Below, one piece after another: positions 34,727 through 43,610 of a stretch of 64,000 bases of DNA (positions are counted from its first letter, which is position 1; each line of letters starts with the position of its first letter). The notes under the pieces were generated by a model. That model saw only the letters and a list, made by a program, of their open reading frames with translations, had not been told where the DNA came from and did not search any database. Both the position numbers and the translations under genes were made by a program. The stretch comes from DATAES01 sp963721305 (GTDB taxonomy: Bacteria; Actinomycetota; Acidimicrobiia; Acidimicrobiales; JACDCH01): positions 186,001 to 250,000 of the forward strand of contig CAVRIR010000005.1 of assembly GCA_963721305.1 (NCBI GenBank), in the 5' to 3' direction.

Positions 34727-35968
34727 ATGCTGGCAACCGATGTCGTGGTCGTCGGCGGCGGACCGGCGGGTGCCGCAGCGGCCATCACACTTGCCCGCGC
34801 CGGACGGGACGTCGTCGTCGTCGACAAGGCTCGCTTCCCTCGCGACAAGTGCTGCGGCGACGGCCTGACTGCGGAGGCGCTCCGGCTGCTCGAGCGACTC
34901 GGTCTCGAACCGCAGACCGTCACCTCGTGGCAACCGATCGACGATGTCGTCGTCCGATCACCTTCGGGCCGGGTCACGACGTTCCCGTTGCCCGCGGGTC
35001 AGGGCCGGTTCGGCGCCGTCGCCCGTCGCGTCGATCTCGACGCGGCCCTGCTCGACGAGGCACGTGCCGCGGGCGGGAAGGTGCTCGACGGACATGCGCT
35101 CGTCGCGGCCCGCCAGCGATCCGATCGCGTCGTGCTCGACGTGGATGGACTCGGCGAGGTGCATGCCCGCTACGCGATCGGTGCGGACGGCATGTGGTCG
35201 CCGCTCCGCAAGGCGCTCGGCGCGGCCGAACCCGGCTACCGAGGCGAGTGGCACGCGTTCCGCCAGTACTTCGCCGGCGTCGGACCGCGGGCCAGACAAC
35301 TGTGGGTGTGGTTCGAGCCCGATCTACTGCCCGGATACGCGTGGTCGTTCCCGCTGTCCGACGGGCGAGCGAACGTCGGGTTCGCCATCCGGCGATCCGA
35401 ACTCCGACGCGAAGGACGCATCGAGCGCGTGCAGGCGATGAAGGACGCGTGGCCTGCACTGCTCGCCCGACCACACATCCGAGAGGTGCTCGGACCGGAC
35501 GCGCGACCGGAGGCGCCTCATCGCGCCTGGCCGATCCCGGCGCGCGTCGAAGCGACCGAGTTGTCATCCGGGCGGGCGCTCTTCGCCGGCGATGCCGCGT
35601 GCGCGGCGGATCCACTGACCGGTGAAGGCATCGCGCAGGCCCTCGCCACCGGGATCCTCGCGGGACGAGCGATCGAGCGCGGCGGCGCGCACGATCCGCA
35701 CGCAGTCCGAGACATCTACCGCGCCGCGGTCGGCGACACGCTGTTCGCGGACCATCGCATGTCCAATGCCCTGGTGCGCGTCGTGCGCCACAACCGCGGC
35801 GCGCGAGCCGCGCTGCACCTCGTGTCGCTCAACTCGTGGACGTCGAGAACTTTCGGACGCTTTCTGTTCGAGGGCTACCCCCGCGCCATCCTGACCACGC
35901 CCCATCGCTGGCAGCGGGGCGCATTGACGGCGCCGGGCGCGTACGTCGACGGCCACCGGAGTCCGTAG
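34727..35968 (+). CDS. Geranylgeranyl-reductase-family FAD-dependent oxidoreductase
   Basis: 413 residues. FAD-binding GGGPAGAAAAITLARAG at the N terminus, followed by the family motif FPRDKCCGDGLTAEALRLLE with the conserved Cys. Then GADGMWSPLRKALG and LFAGDAACAADPLTGEGIAQAL (second FAD motif). Enzymes of this group reduce isoprenoid chains of menaquinone, archaeal lipids or chlorophyll side chains. In actinobacteria a MenJ-like menaquinone beta-reductase role is the best guess. No menaquinone genes are adjacent. Confidence 0.9.
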   Translation: MLATDVVVVGGGPAGAAAAITLARAGRDVVVVDKARFPRDKCCGDGLTAEALRLLERLGLEPQTVTSWQPIDDVVVRSPSGRVTTFPLPAGQGRFGAVARRVDLDAALLDEARAAGGKVLDGHALVAARQRSDRVVLDVDGLGEVHARYAIGADGMWSPLRKALGAAEPGYRGEWHAFRQYFAGVGPRARQLWVWFEPDLLPGYAWSFPLSDGRANVGFAIRRSELRREGRIERVQAMKDAWPALLARPHIREVLGPDARPEAPHRAWPIPARVEATELSSGRALFAGDAACAADPLTGEGIAQALATGILAGRAIERGGAHDPHAVRDIYRAAVGDTLFADHRMSNALVRVVRHNRGARAALHLVSLNSWTSRTFGRFLFEGYPRAILTTPHRWQRGALTAPGAYVDGHRSP

Positions 35969-36051
35969 TTCACAGCGGCGTCATCTGCGGGAAACGTTCC
36001 GCCCGTATCTTGCCGAACGGCGGCACGCGGCGGTGCTGCTCAGGTGGAGGC

Positions 36052-36078
36052 CCGCACCTCAGCCCCCCCGAGGTGCGG
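36052..36078. terminator. Hairpin between convergent genes
   Basis: Arms CCGCACCTC and GAGGTGCGG surround the loop AGCCCCCCC. It lies in the 165-bp gap between the reductase gene (ends 35968) and the convergent LLM gene (ends 36134), so it may serve both directions. No T tract is seen, as is common for GC-rich actinobacterial terminators. The rest of the gap shows no gene. Confidence 0.5.
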
Positions 36079-36133
36079 TGCCTTCCACACCCGGGCCGTC
36101 ATGCCCCAGCGGCGGACACCTGCCGGCCGGCTG

Positions 36134-37178
36134 CTAGTCGCTCCAGGCCTTCAGCTTCTCGACGATCTCCGCGGGTCGCTCACCGAACGGCGTGATCTGC
36201 AACACGGTCACGCCCGCGTCCTTGTGCGCGGCGATGCGGTCCTTGATGTAGCCCTCCGATCCGCACAACGACGTCAGCTCGAGCAGCTCGGACGGGATCT
36301 TCGCCGCGGCCTCCTGTTTCTTGCCGGCGAGGTACAGGTCCTGGATCTCCTCTGCCTCGCGCTCGTAGCCGTAGCGACGCGCCAGCGCGTTGTAGAAGTT
36401 CTGTCCCTTCGCGCCCATGCCACCGATGTACAGCGCGGCCATGGCTCGTCCGAGGTCGCGCACGGTCTCGGCTTCCTTCGGATCGTCGGTGATGCACACG
36501 AGCCCGCCCGCGCAGATGTCGAGCGGACCGAGATCCGGCGAGCGCTTCGCCGCGCCGGCGGCGAGCGACGGACCGAACACGTCCTTCACCTTCTCGGGCA
36601 CGAAGAACACCGGCAGCCATCCGTCGGCCACTTCGGCGGTGAGCGCGACGTTCTTCTCACCGAGCGACGCGACGTAGATCGGGATGCGATCGCGCACGGG
36701 ATGCCCGATGATCTTCAACGGCTTGCCGAGCCCGGTGCCCTGCCCTTCCGGAAGCGGCAGCGGGTACATCGGGCCGTCGTTGGTGAGCGGCGCTTCGCGC
36801 TTCCACACCTTCCGGCAGATGTCGACGATCTCGCGCGTGCGGGCCAGCGGCTTGTCGTACGGAATGCCGTGCCAGCCCTCGATCACCTGCGGTCCCGATG
36901 CGCCCAAGACCGAGCACGGCCCGTCCTCCGGACAACGCATCGAGTCCGGCCGCGGTCATCGCCAGCAAGGTCGGCGTGCGCGTGTACAGCGGCAGGATCC
37001 CGGACCCGATCTTCACGGTGTCGGTCTTGGCTGCGAGGTAGCCCATGAAGCTCACGGCGTCGTAGCCATACGCCTCGGCGACCCACACGAGATCGAGCCC
37101 AGCGTGTTCGAGCTCGACCACCTGACGAGCAGACGCTTCGAACCCGCCTGCGTAGTTGAGTGGCATCGCCAGTTGCAT
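36134..37178 (-). CDS. LLM-class flavin/F420-dependent oxidoreductase, frameshift near 36904
   Basis: About 347 residues after correction. It starts MQLAMPLNYAGGFEASARQV at 37178, 2 bp after the previous stop. The first frame covers LDLVWVAEAYGYD, TVKIGSGILPLYTRTP and ALSGGRAVLGLG. After the +1 shift it continues ASGPQVIEGWHGIPYDKPLA, the family-typical follow-on, through IPIYVASLGEKNVALTAEVADG. The junction contains GGG at 36903-36905 (coding strand GGGCGC); removing one G joins GLG and ASG exactly. Probably an F420-dependent oxidoreductase acting with the neighbouring acyl-CoA dehydrogenase. Confidence 0.9.
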
Positions 37179-37180
37179 CG

Positions 37181-37579
37181 CTACACCCCCAAGACCTCTC
37201 GACGGTTCTTGCTGCGTTGGATGAGGTGCGACGGCACCGCCACCCCGTTGACCATGACCTCGTCGTCCCCGCCGCCATCCGCAGCCCCGGCGCCGTCGGT
37301 GGCGGCGCTGACGGCGCCGTCCTCGGCGGTGACGTCCTCTTCGCCCGCCTCGCGGCGGCGGACGATCTCGGTCCACTCACTCGGTCGAGCGAGGACCTTG
37401 CGATTGAGCGACCCCCGCACGACGCCGTTGGCGAACCGGACCCAGTAACGGATCCAGGTCAGTCCCTCGACCACGATCACTTTGCCGGTGGTGCCCTCGG
37501 GGATCCCCGGCAGATCGGTGGTCAGGACCACCCGTTCCTTCATGGCGAGGTGCTCGCCCTTGCCTTCCCTTCGTGCCAT
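37181..37579 (-). CDS. Small unknown protein with SH3/KOW-like core
   Basis: 132 residues from the ATG at 37579; MKERVVL slightly downstream is an alternative start. The conserved-looking core is VLTTDLPGIPEGTTGKVIVV followed by LTWIRYWVRFANGVVRGSLN, a small beta-barrel pattern like KOW/SH3 modules. After it comes an acidic Ala/Gly/Asp linker and a basic C-terminal stretch (SHLIQRSKNRREVLGV). No function is known to me. It sits between an acyl-CoA dehydrogenase and an LLM gene with very tight spacing downstream, so it is likely part of that operon. Confidence 0.75.
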   Translation of the reverse strand: MARREGKGEHLAMKERVVLTTDLPGIPEGTTGKVIVVEGLTWIRYWVRFANGVVRGSLNRKVLARPSEWTEIVRRREAGEEDVTAEDGAVSAATDGAGAADGGGDDEVMVNGVAVPSHLIQRSKNRREVLGV

Positions 37580-37638
37580 AACGCGGCGCAGAGTAGTGGC
37601 GGGGGCGCGCTCCGCCCCAACATCGTCGTCCGGCGCGG

Positions 37639-38763
37639 TCAGTCGAGCGTGGGTTCGTGGGGCAAGCCGAGCACGCGTTCGCCGATGATCGAACGCTGCA
37701 CCTCGCCGGTGCCGCCGCCGATCGTGAGCGCCGGACTGAACAGGAAGCCGTAGTACCAGGGCTCGGCCTCGGTGCCGAGCGGACCGCCGGACGCGAGCAT
37801 GCCGCCGGCACCCGCGAGGTCGCGGGCCACGCGCATGATGTGCTGACCGTGCTCGTCGGCGAGCACCTTGCGGATCGAGGCCTCGGGACCGGGCTGCTCG
37901 CCGCGTATACGGGCGCTGATCGTCCGGAACCGGATGAGGTCGAGGATCTTCGCCTCGATGTGCAACTGCGCGACCCGCTGCCGCGCCACGGGATCCGCGA
38001 CACGGCCGGCGCGCCGGACCACATCGAGCAGATCCTCCGCGGTCGGGCCCATCCCCCACAATGCGCCGCCACTCGACAACGACACCCGCTCGTTGCCGAG
38101 CGTCACCTTGGCCAGCGACCAGCCCTCGTTCTCCTCTCCGACGAGGTTCGCCGCCGGAATGCGCACGTCGGTGAAGAACACCTGGTTGAACATGTGCGCG
38201 CCCGTCATCTCGACGATCGGGCGGATCTCGATGCCGGGTGTGTCCATCGGGCAGATGAAGTACGAGATGCCCTTGTGCTTCGGCGCGTCGGGATCCGTGC
38301 GCGCGATCAGGATCCCGAACTTCGCCATGTGGGCGGCGGACGTCCAGATCTTCGAACCGTTCACGATGTACTCGTCGCCGTCGCGTACCGCACGGGTGCG
38401 CAAAGACGCGAGATCGCTGCCGGCCTCCGGCTCGCTGAACAGCTGGCACCAGATCTCTTCGGCCGCGAGCAGCGGCACGAGGTAGCGATCCATCTGCGCT
38501 TCGTTGCCCGCGTGCAGGATCGTCGGACCCGCCCAGCCGATGCCGATCTGGTTGCTCGGCCGTTGCACGCCGGCGCGCCGCAGTTCGTCGTCGATCACCA
38601 ACTGGTGGACGGGATCGGCATCGAGCCCATACGGCTTCGGCCAGTGCGGCGCGACGTAACCGGATTCGGCCAGCGCGCGGGCCGATGGTCGCGGATGGTC
38701 GGCGAGCCAGCGGCGAACCTCGGTGCGGCGCGGGTCGTCCTCACTCGGAAGGTCGAACTCCAT
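37639..38763 (-). CDS. Acyl-CoA dehydrogenase
   Basis: 374 residues. FAD and substrate motifs: WCQLFSEPEAGSDLASL (the first ACAD signature), WTSAAHMAKFGILIART, NLVGEENEGWSLAKVTLGNER, and the C-terminal GGGTGEVQRSIIGERVLGLP. It oxidises acyl-CoA to enoyl-CoA, passing electrons to ETF. The catalytic base is not clearly placed: the usual Glu position in the last helices reads ALTIGGGTGE. First gene of a three-gene operon with the small unknown protein and the LLM oxidoreductase. A palindromic repeat lies just upstream of its start. Confidence 0.94.
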   Translation of the reverse strand: MEFDLPSEDDPRRTEVRRWLADHPRPSARALAESGYVAPHWPKPYGLDADPVHQLVIDDELRRAGVQRPSNQIGIGWAGPTILHAGNEAQMDRYLVPLLAAEEIWCQLFSEPEAGSDLASLRTRAVRDGDEYIVNGSKIWTSAAHMAKFGILIARTDPDAPKHKGISYFICPMDTPGIEIRPIVEMTGAHMFNQVFFTDVRIPAANLVGEENEGWSLAKVTLGNERVSLSSGGALWGMGPTAEDLLDVVRRAGRVADPVARQRVAQLHIEAKILDLIRFRTISARIRGEQPGPEASIRKVLADEHGQHIMRVARDLAGAGGMLASGGPLGTEAEPWYYGFLFSPALTIGGGTGEVQRSIIGERVLGLPHEPTLD

Positions 38764-38813
38764 CCGCGGCGACGGTAGCCACCCTCGCCGATCGATGCCG
38801 TCCGCCCGATGGT

Positions 38814-38864
38814 GAATGTTGGGTGGAAACGGGTGTCAGGGGACCCGTTCCCACCCAACATTCG
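38814..38864 (+). repeat. 51-bp palindromic repeat, extended-hairpin variant
   Basis: GAATGTTGGGTGGAAACGGG at the left is the inverted complement of the right end, ACCCGTTCCCACCCAACATTC, with only a short loop (TGTCAGGGG). The right end shares the CCAACATTCG tail with the other copies, but the left end is a full inverse of it, giving the longest stem in the family. It lies between the acyl-CoA dehydrogenase start and the 3' end of the sigma-partner gene. Confidence 0.88.
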
Positions 38865-38912
38865 AAGCTGCGCTCGGGGGCACGAGCGCAGGGGGGTTGG
38901 TTGTGGAGCTGA

Positions 38913-40409
38913 TCAGTTGTTGGGGACAGTCGTCGGTGCAGACGGAGGGATGACCGCCACCCCGCCGCCGGTCGCGCCGCTGCTGGTGCCACTGGCGCCG
39001 CTGGTGCCACTGCCGCTGCACTGGCCGCCGCCCCAACTGAGGACCGTGCACATGGTGTCGCGGGAGACCTTCCACGTGCCGTCGATCAGCTTGGCGTAGC
39101 CGATCTGCTGCCCGAACATCGCGCCGCCGGTGTAGTCCAACTCGAAGTAGAGCGCCGCTTCGGTCTTCGACGTGAACACGATGTCGCCGACCTTCACGGT
39201 CACCGTGTCGACGGCCTGCGGGAAGTTCGCCTTGGTGGTGGCCAAGGCATCCTTGATGCTGTCCGAATCCTCGATGAGCGACGCGTTCAGTGTGGCATCG
39301 GTGCCGTGGGTGAAGACCGTTTGATAGGTGTTGGTGACCGCGGCCTTGGCCGCCGTCGGATCGTCGGGCTGCTCGGCACCCGCCGGCGGAAGCGCGGGTG
39401 GCGCCGGCGGCGGAGGCGTGCATTCCGCGGGCGGCTGCGCGTACGTGTTCGGGTCGACGGTGAACGTCTTCAACGTGTTGCCGCCCGAGTCGCGCACGTC
39501 GATGGTCGCGTTGCTCGTCGTGCCGTTGTGCATCACGACGGCCCAACCGCCCTGCGGCGCCATCTGATCGGTGAACCCGTCACTCCACGTCGCCTTGACC
39601 AGCGCGGCCGGGTCCTTCGTGTGGACGGCCCAGCCGATCGCGGGCGACCCCTCGGCCTGCCCGAGCACAACGGGGCTCATGACCGCGCCGACGTCGTCCA
39701 ACGGGTACGACGGTGCGCCGGTTTGCGCCACAGCGCCGGAGTTGCTCACCTCGATCGAGATGCCGGGGCTGTTGCACTCGGGCGGCGCGCACCAGTTGTT
39801 CGGCCCGCACGCCGCATTGTTGACCCCGTTCGTCACGCCTGTCGACGGGACCTCCGTGACGCACTTCTGAGGCCCCGAACAAGTGTGGGTCGGCATGTTG
39901 GTCGTCACGCCGCCGTCCACGGTGAACACGTGGATGGCGACGCCTTCCGATGTCGTGCGGTCGAAGACGCGCGTCATGTTGCCGCCCATGCCATATGGCC
40001 CAGCCACTCCGCTTCCCGCTACGGCGACTTGATCGAACCCGTTCGAAACGACAGTCGACGGTGGCGATGGCGCCTCGGCTTCGGGCTTCAGCGCGGTCGC
40101 GGTCTGGACGGTCGAGTGCTTCGGCGCGCTCGATCGTCCGAGCGCGAAGCCTCCGAGCGTGCCCACCACGAGCGCGATGACAGCAGCCGCGGCGAGCGCT
40201 GAACGCGGGCTCGTGCGCACCGCCGACGGCGTGAACGCGGTCCGCAGGCGTCGCTTCGGTGCCGACGCGGCGACGACCGGGCGCTGCGACGCTTCATCCG
40301 CGGTGACGGGAGGGGCGTCACGATCGAGCGAGCCGGCGCGATCGTGCAGGAACGCCGAGAGCTCGGGCCGCGGAGCATCCCCGAGATCGTCCTGGGGATG
40401 TTCAGTCAT
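38913..40409 (-). CDS. Membrane-anchored partner of the ECF sigma factor (putative anti-sigma)
   Basis: 498 residues from the ATG at 40409, overlapping the sigma gene stop by 8 bp. A short cytoplasmic N-terminal region (about 1-70) could bind sigma, though no zinc anti-sigma HxxxCxxC motif is seen. One membrane helix (ALAAAAVIALVVGTLGGFAL) leads to a large outside domain. It has a Cys-rich stretch (HTCSGPQKC, ACGPNNWCAPPEC: five to six Cys), a Pro-rich linker (CTPPPPAPPALPP), an ARC6/Rv-like soluble domain around TNTYQTVFTHG, and a Gly/Ser/Thr tail. Position and topology argue for an anti-sigma or sensor role; this is inference. Confidence 0.78.
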   Translation of the reverse strand: MTEHPQDDLGDAPRPELSAFLHDRAGSLDRDAPPVTADEASQRPVVAASAPKRRLRTAFTPSAVRTSPRSALAAAAVIALVVGTLGGFALGRSSAPKHSTVQTATALKPEAEAPSPPSTVVSNGFDQVAVAGSGVAGPYGMGGNMTRVFDRTTSEGVAIHVFTVDGGVTTNMPTHTCSGPQKCVTEVPSTGVTNGVNNAACGPNNWCAPPECNSPGISIEVSNSGAVAQTGAPSYPLDDVGAVMSPVVLGQAEGSPAIGWAVHTKDPAALVKATWSDGFTDQMAPQGGWAVVMHNGTTSNATIDVRDSGGNTLKTFTVDPNTYAQPPAECTPPPPAPPALPPAGAEQPDDPTAAKAAVTNTYQTVFTHGTDATLNASLIEDSDSIKDALATTKANFPQAVDTVTVKVGDIVFTSKTEAALYFELDYTGGAMFGQQIGYAKLIDGTWKVSRDTMCTVLSWGGGQCSGSGTSGASGTSSGATGGGVAVIPPSAPTTVPNN

Positions 40410-40908
40410 CGGAAACCTCCAAGGCTGCATGCAGGCGCCGGAGCGCGCGCTGCAAGTGATTGCGAAGCGTCGAGATCGAGCACGAGAGCGCCTCTGCGGC
40501 CTCGCTCAACGAGTAGCCGTACCCGTGGACGAGCAGCACGGCGGCACGCTGCTGCGGCGACAGCTCGGCGAGCGCCCCGTCCAGCGCCGGCTCGACCCGC
40601 GGCTCGCGATGACCGTCCACGGGTTCGAGCTCGACCTCGACCACCGTCAGCTCGCGGTGCCGGCGCCTCGCGTCGGACCGGACTGCCGTCTGCGCGACCC
40701 GCCACAGGTAGCCCGCAGGGTTCTGCATGTCCCGTACCCGGTCCCAGTGCTGCCACGCCCACGCCAGCGCATCGGCGGCGGCTTCCCGGCCGGCATCCGC
40801 GCCGTACGCGGCGACCAGCGAGCGCCGGAGCCGCGGCTCGACCTCCGTGACGAACTCGTCGAAGTCCGTCCGCTCCGGAAGCGCAGTCCCCACCGACACG
40901 ACCTCCAC
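40402..40908 (-). CDS. ECF-type RNA polymerase sigma factor
   Basis: 168 residues from GTG 40908; the frame remains open to 40944, giving a longer alternative. Sigma region 2 runs FDEFVTEVEPRLRRSLVAAY to PAGYLWRVAQTAVR, and region 4 is LSPQQRAAVLLVHGYGYSLS with helix-turn-helix SEAAEALSCSISTLRNHLQR. It resembles SigE/SigM-like ECF factors of actinobacteria. It is coupled by an 8-bp overlap to the membrane partner, as in sigma/anti-sigma units, so it probably responds to an envelope signal. The CoA-ligase gene is divergent. Confidence 0.9.
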   Translation of the reverse strand: MEVVSVGTALPERTDFDEFVTEVEPRLRRSLVAAYGADAGREAAADALAWAWQHWDRVRDMQNPAGYLWRVAQTAVRSDARRRHRELTVVEVELEPVDGHREPRVEPALDGALAELSPQQRAAVLLVHGYGYSLSEAAEALSCSISTLRNHLQRALRRLHAALEVSDD

Positions 40909-41023
40909 GCCCAAGTAGAGCCTTGGGACGCACGATCGTGTCACAGCGACCGATACGCTCCGCGCTTCGCTGGTCTCAGCGCTCGGGATTCATCCCGTGA
41001 GTGGTTCACGGCAAGGGGGGCAG

Positions 41024-42635
41024 ATGTCCGGTTGGAACTTCGCCGACGTGTGGGAGGTCGTGGCCGAGCAGCTACCTGATGCGCCGGCGCAGATCCAAGG
41101 CGATCGGCGGATCACGTGGGGCGAGATGGACCGCCGCGCCGACGGCCTCGCCAAGGTGCTGCTCGATGCCGGCGCCGTCCGCCAGGACAAGGTCGCCCTC
41201 TACCTCTACAACGGCCCCGAGTACATGGAGTCGACGTTCGCCATATTCAAGGCGGGCCTCGCACCGGTGAACACCAACTACCGGTATGCCGACGACGAGC
41301 TCGTCTACTTGTGGGACAACGCAGACGCGATCGCCGTCGTGTTCCACGGCTGCTTCGCCGAAGGGTGCGAGCGCGTCCGCTCGCGAGTTCCGAAGGTGCG
41401 GACGTGGCTGTGGGTCGACGACGGCAGCGGTCCGTGTCCGGACTGGGCGGTGCCGTACGAGCGAGCGGCTGCGTCCGCGACCGAACGAACGGTGCCGACG
41501 CACGGACGCAGCGGCGACGACCTGCTGCTGCTGTACACCGGTGGCACCACGGGCATGCCCAAGGGCGTCATGTGGCGCCAGGACGACCTGTTCACCTACC
41601 TGAACCCGCCGAGCGGCGTGGACTTCGGCGCCGAGCCGAACCTCGACAAGGTCCGTGAGCTGTGCGTGCGTCCCGGGCGGGTGATCGTGCCGGCCGCACC
41701 ACTGATGCACGGCACCGGCATGTTCACCGCGCTGTCGACGATGACGTCGGCCGGATCCGTCGTCACCCTCGAGGGTCGTTCCTTCGACGCGACGGAGTTG
41801 CTCGACGCGATCCAACGTGAGGGCGTCAACGCGATCGCATGGGTCGGCGACGCGTTCGCGAAGCCGGTCCTGCGCGCGCTCGACGCGCAACCGGGCAAGT
41901 GGGACCTGTCGAGTCTCGATCCTCGTCGTGTCGTCCGGCGTGATGTGGAGCGAGGAGACGAAGCAAGGCCTGCTGGGTCATCACGCCGGCATGTTGCTGA
42001 GCGACGGCTTCTCGTCGTCCGAGGCACTCGGCATGGGAACGTCGATCACGTCGGCGGGCAGTTCCGCGAAGACGGCTCGCTTCGCGCTCGGTCCGAACGC
42101 CCGCGTGATCACCGACGAGGGTCAGGACGTCGTGCCGGGCTCGGGCCAGATCGGCCGTGTCGCGGTCACCGGTCGGCAGCCGGTCGGGTACTACAAGGAC
42201 AAGGTCAAGAGCGACGCGACCTTCCTCGTCATCGAGGGCAAGCGCTACTCGGTGCCCGGCGACTACGCGACCGTCGAGTCCGACGGCACCATCTCGCTGC
42301 TCGGGCGCGGGTCCGTGTGCATCAACACCGGCGGCGAGAAGGTCTTCCCCGAGGAGGTCGAGGAAGTCCTCAAGCTGCACCCGTCCGTTCGCGACGCGGT
42401 GGCGGTCGGTGTCCCCGATGACAAGTTCGGCGAAGCCATCACTGCAGTGGTCGAGCCGTTTCCCGACGCGGCCATCGACGAGGCCGACGTCATCGCGCAC
42501 GTCAAGGGCAAGCTCGCCGCCTACAAGGCACCGAAGCGGGTCGTCGTCGTGGATTCGATCCAGCGCGCGCCCAACGGCAAGGTCGACTACAAGGGTGTCA
42601 AGGCCCGAGCATTGGAGGCCTTGGGCATCTCCTGA
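41024..42635 (+). CDS. Acyl-CoA synthetase (AMP-forming, FadD-like), frameshift near 41921
   Basis: About 536 residues after correction, starting at the ATG at 41024 with a purine-rich AAGGGGGG ahead of it. Adenylation motifs: LLLLYTGGTTGMPKGVMWR (P-loop A3), PLMHGTGMFTAL, and after a +1 shift VVSSGVMWS, DGFSSSEALGMG, GYYKDKVKSD, PGDYATVE and GRGSVCINTGGEKVFPEEVEE, with catalytic Lys in RAPNGKVDYK. The junction is CC at 41921-41922; removing one C gives the normal DLSSLDLVVSSG. It activates a fatty or steroid side-chain acid to its CoA ester. Next gene 14 bp downstream. Confidence 0.92.
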
Positions 42636-42649
42636 GTACCTTGCAGGCC

Positions 42650-43543
42650 ATGGCAGATCTGGGATTTGACGGCAAGGTCGCGATCATCACCGGCGCGGGC
42701 GGCGGCCTCGGCCGGTCGCACGCGCTCGAGCTCGCGAAGCGGGGCGCACTGGTCGTGGTCAACGACCTCGGCGGCTCGGTCGACGGCACGGGCGGGTCCG
42801 AGACGGCGGCGCAGAAGGTGGTCGACGAGATCAAGGCCGCCGGCGGCGAGGCCGTCGCCAACTACGACTCGGTGGCGACGCCTGAGGGCGGCGCCAACAT
42901 CGTGAAGACCGCGGTCGACTCGTTCGGGCGCATCGACATCATCATCAACAACGCCGGCATCCTGCGCGACGCGTCGTTCAAGAACATGACGCCGGACCAG
43001 CTCAACCCGGTGCTCGACGTGCACCTGCGGGGCGCGTTCTACGTGACCCAGCCGGCGTGGTCGATCATGCGCGACCAGGGCTACGGCCGCATCGTCAACA
43101 CCTCGTCGGGCGCCGGCGTGTTCGGCAACTTCGGCCAGACCAACTACGGCGCGGCGAAGATGGGCCTGGTCGGATTCACGCGCGTGCTCGCGGTCGAGGG
43201 CGCGAAGAGCAACATCAAGGCCAACGCCATCGCCCCGGTTGCGAAGACGCGCATGACCGAGGAACTGCTCGGACCCGTGGCCGACAAGCTCGGACCCGAG
43301 TTCGTCACGCCGGTCGTGACGTACCTGGCACACGAGAGCTGCCCGGTGAGCGGCGAGGTGTACTCCGTCGGCGGCGGACGTGTCGCCCGCGTGTTCGTCG
43401 GCGTCACCCCCGGTTTCGTCGATCACGAGCTCACGCCCGAGTCGGTCCGCGACCACTTCGACGAGATCCGCGACGAGAAGGACTACGCCGTCCCCGCGAA
43501 CCTCAACGAGGAGATGGGCCTCGCCCTCAAGGCGCTCTCCTGA
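42650..43543 (+). CDS. SDR, 3-hydroxyacyl-CoA dehydrogenase type (MFE-2-like)
   Basis: 297 residues from the ATG at 42650. Motifs: IITGAGGGLGRSHALELA, VVVNDLGGSVDGTGG, NNAGILRDASF, NTSSGAGVFGNFGQTNYGAA with the catalytic Tyr and K in AAKMG, and RMTEELLG. It is clearly a paralogue of the SDR at 30575-31471 (same NDLGG loop and NYGAAKMG). It probably oxidises 3-hydroxyacyl-CoA after the CoA ligase step. Operon with the upstream ligase. Confidence 0.94.
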   Translation: MADLGFDGKVAIITGAGGGLGRSHALELAKRGALVVVNDLGGSVDGTGGSETAAQKVVDEIKAAGGEAVANYDSVATPEGGANIVKTAVDSFGRIDIIINNAGILRDASFKNMTPDQLNPVLDVHLRGAFYVTQPAWSIMRDQGYGRIVNTSSGAGVFGNFGQTNYGAAKMGLVGFTRVLAVEGAKSNIKANAIAPVAKTRMTEELLGPVADKLGPEFVTPVVTYLAHESCPVSGEVYSVGGGRVARVFVGVTPGFVDHELTPESVRDHFDEIRDEKDYAVPANLNEEMGLALKALS

Positions 43544-43594
43544 CGAAGGTTGGTGCATTTCCGGTGCCATGGCGCCGGAAATGACCGGAGTTCG
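43544..43594 (-). repeat. 51-bp palindromic repeat, type B
   Basis: On the minus strand it reads CCGAACTCCGGTCATTTCCG, centre GGCGCCATGGCACC, then GGAAATGCACCAACCTTCG. It has the same 5' GAACTCCGG and 3' CCAAC-TTCG borders as type A but the stem of type B (ATTTCCGG). It begins one base after the SDR stop (43543). Confidence 0.85.
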
Positions 43595-43610
43595 GAGGGG
43601 GTGAACTCGG

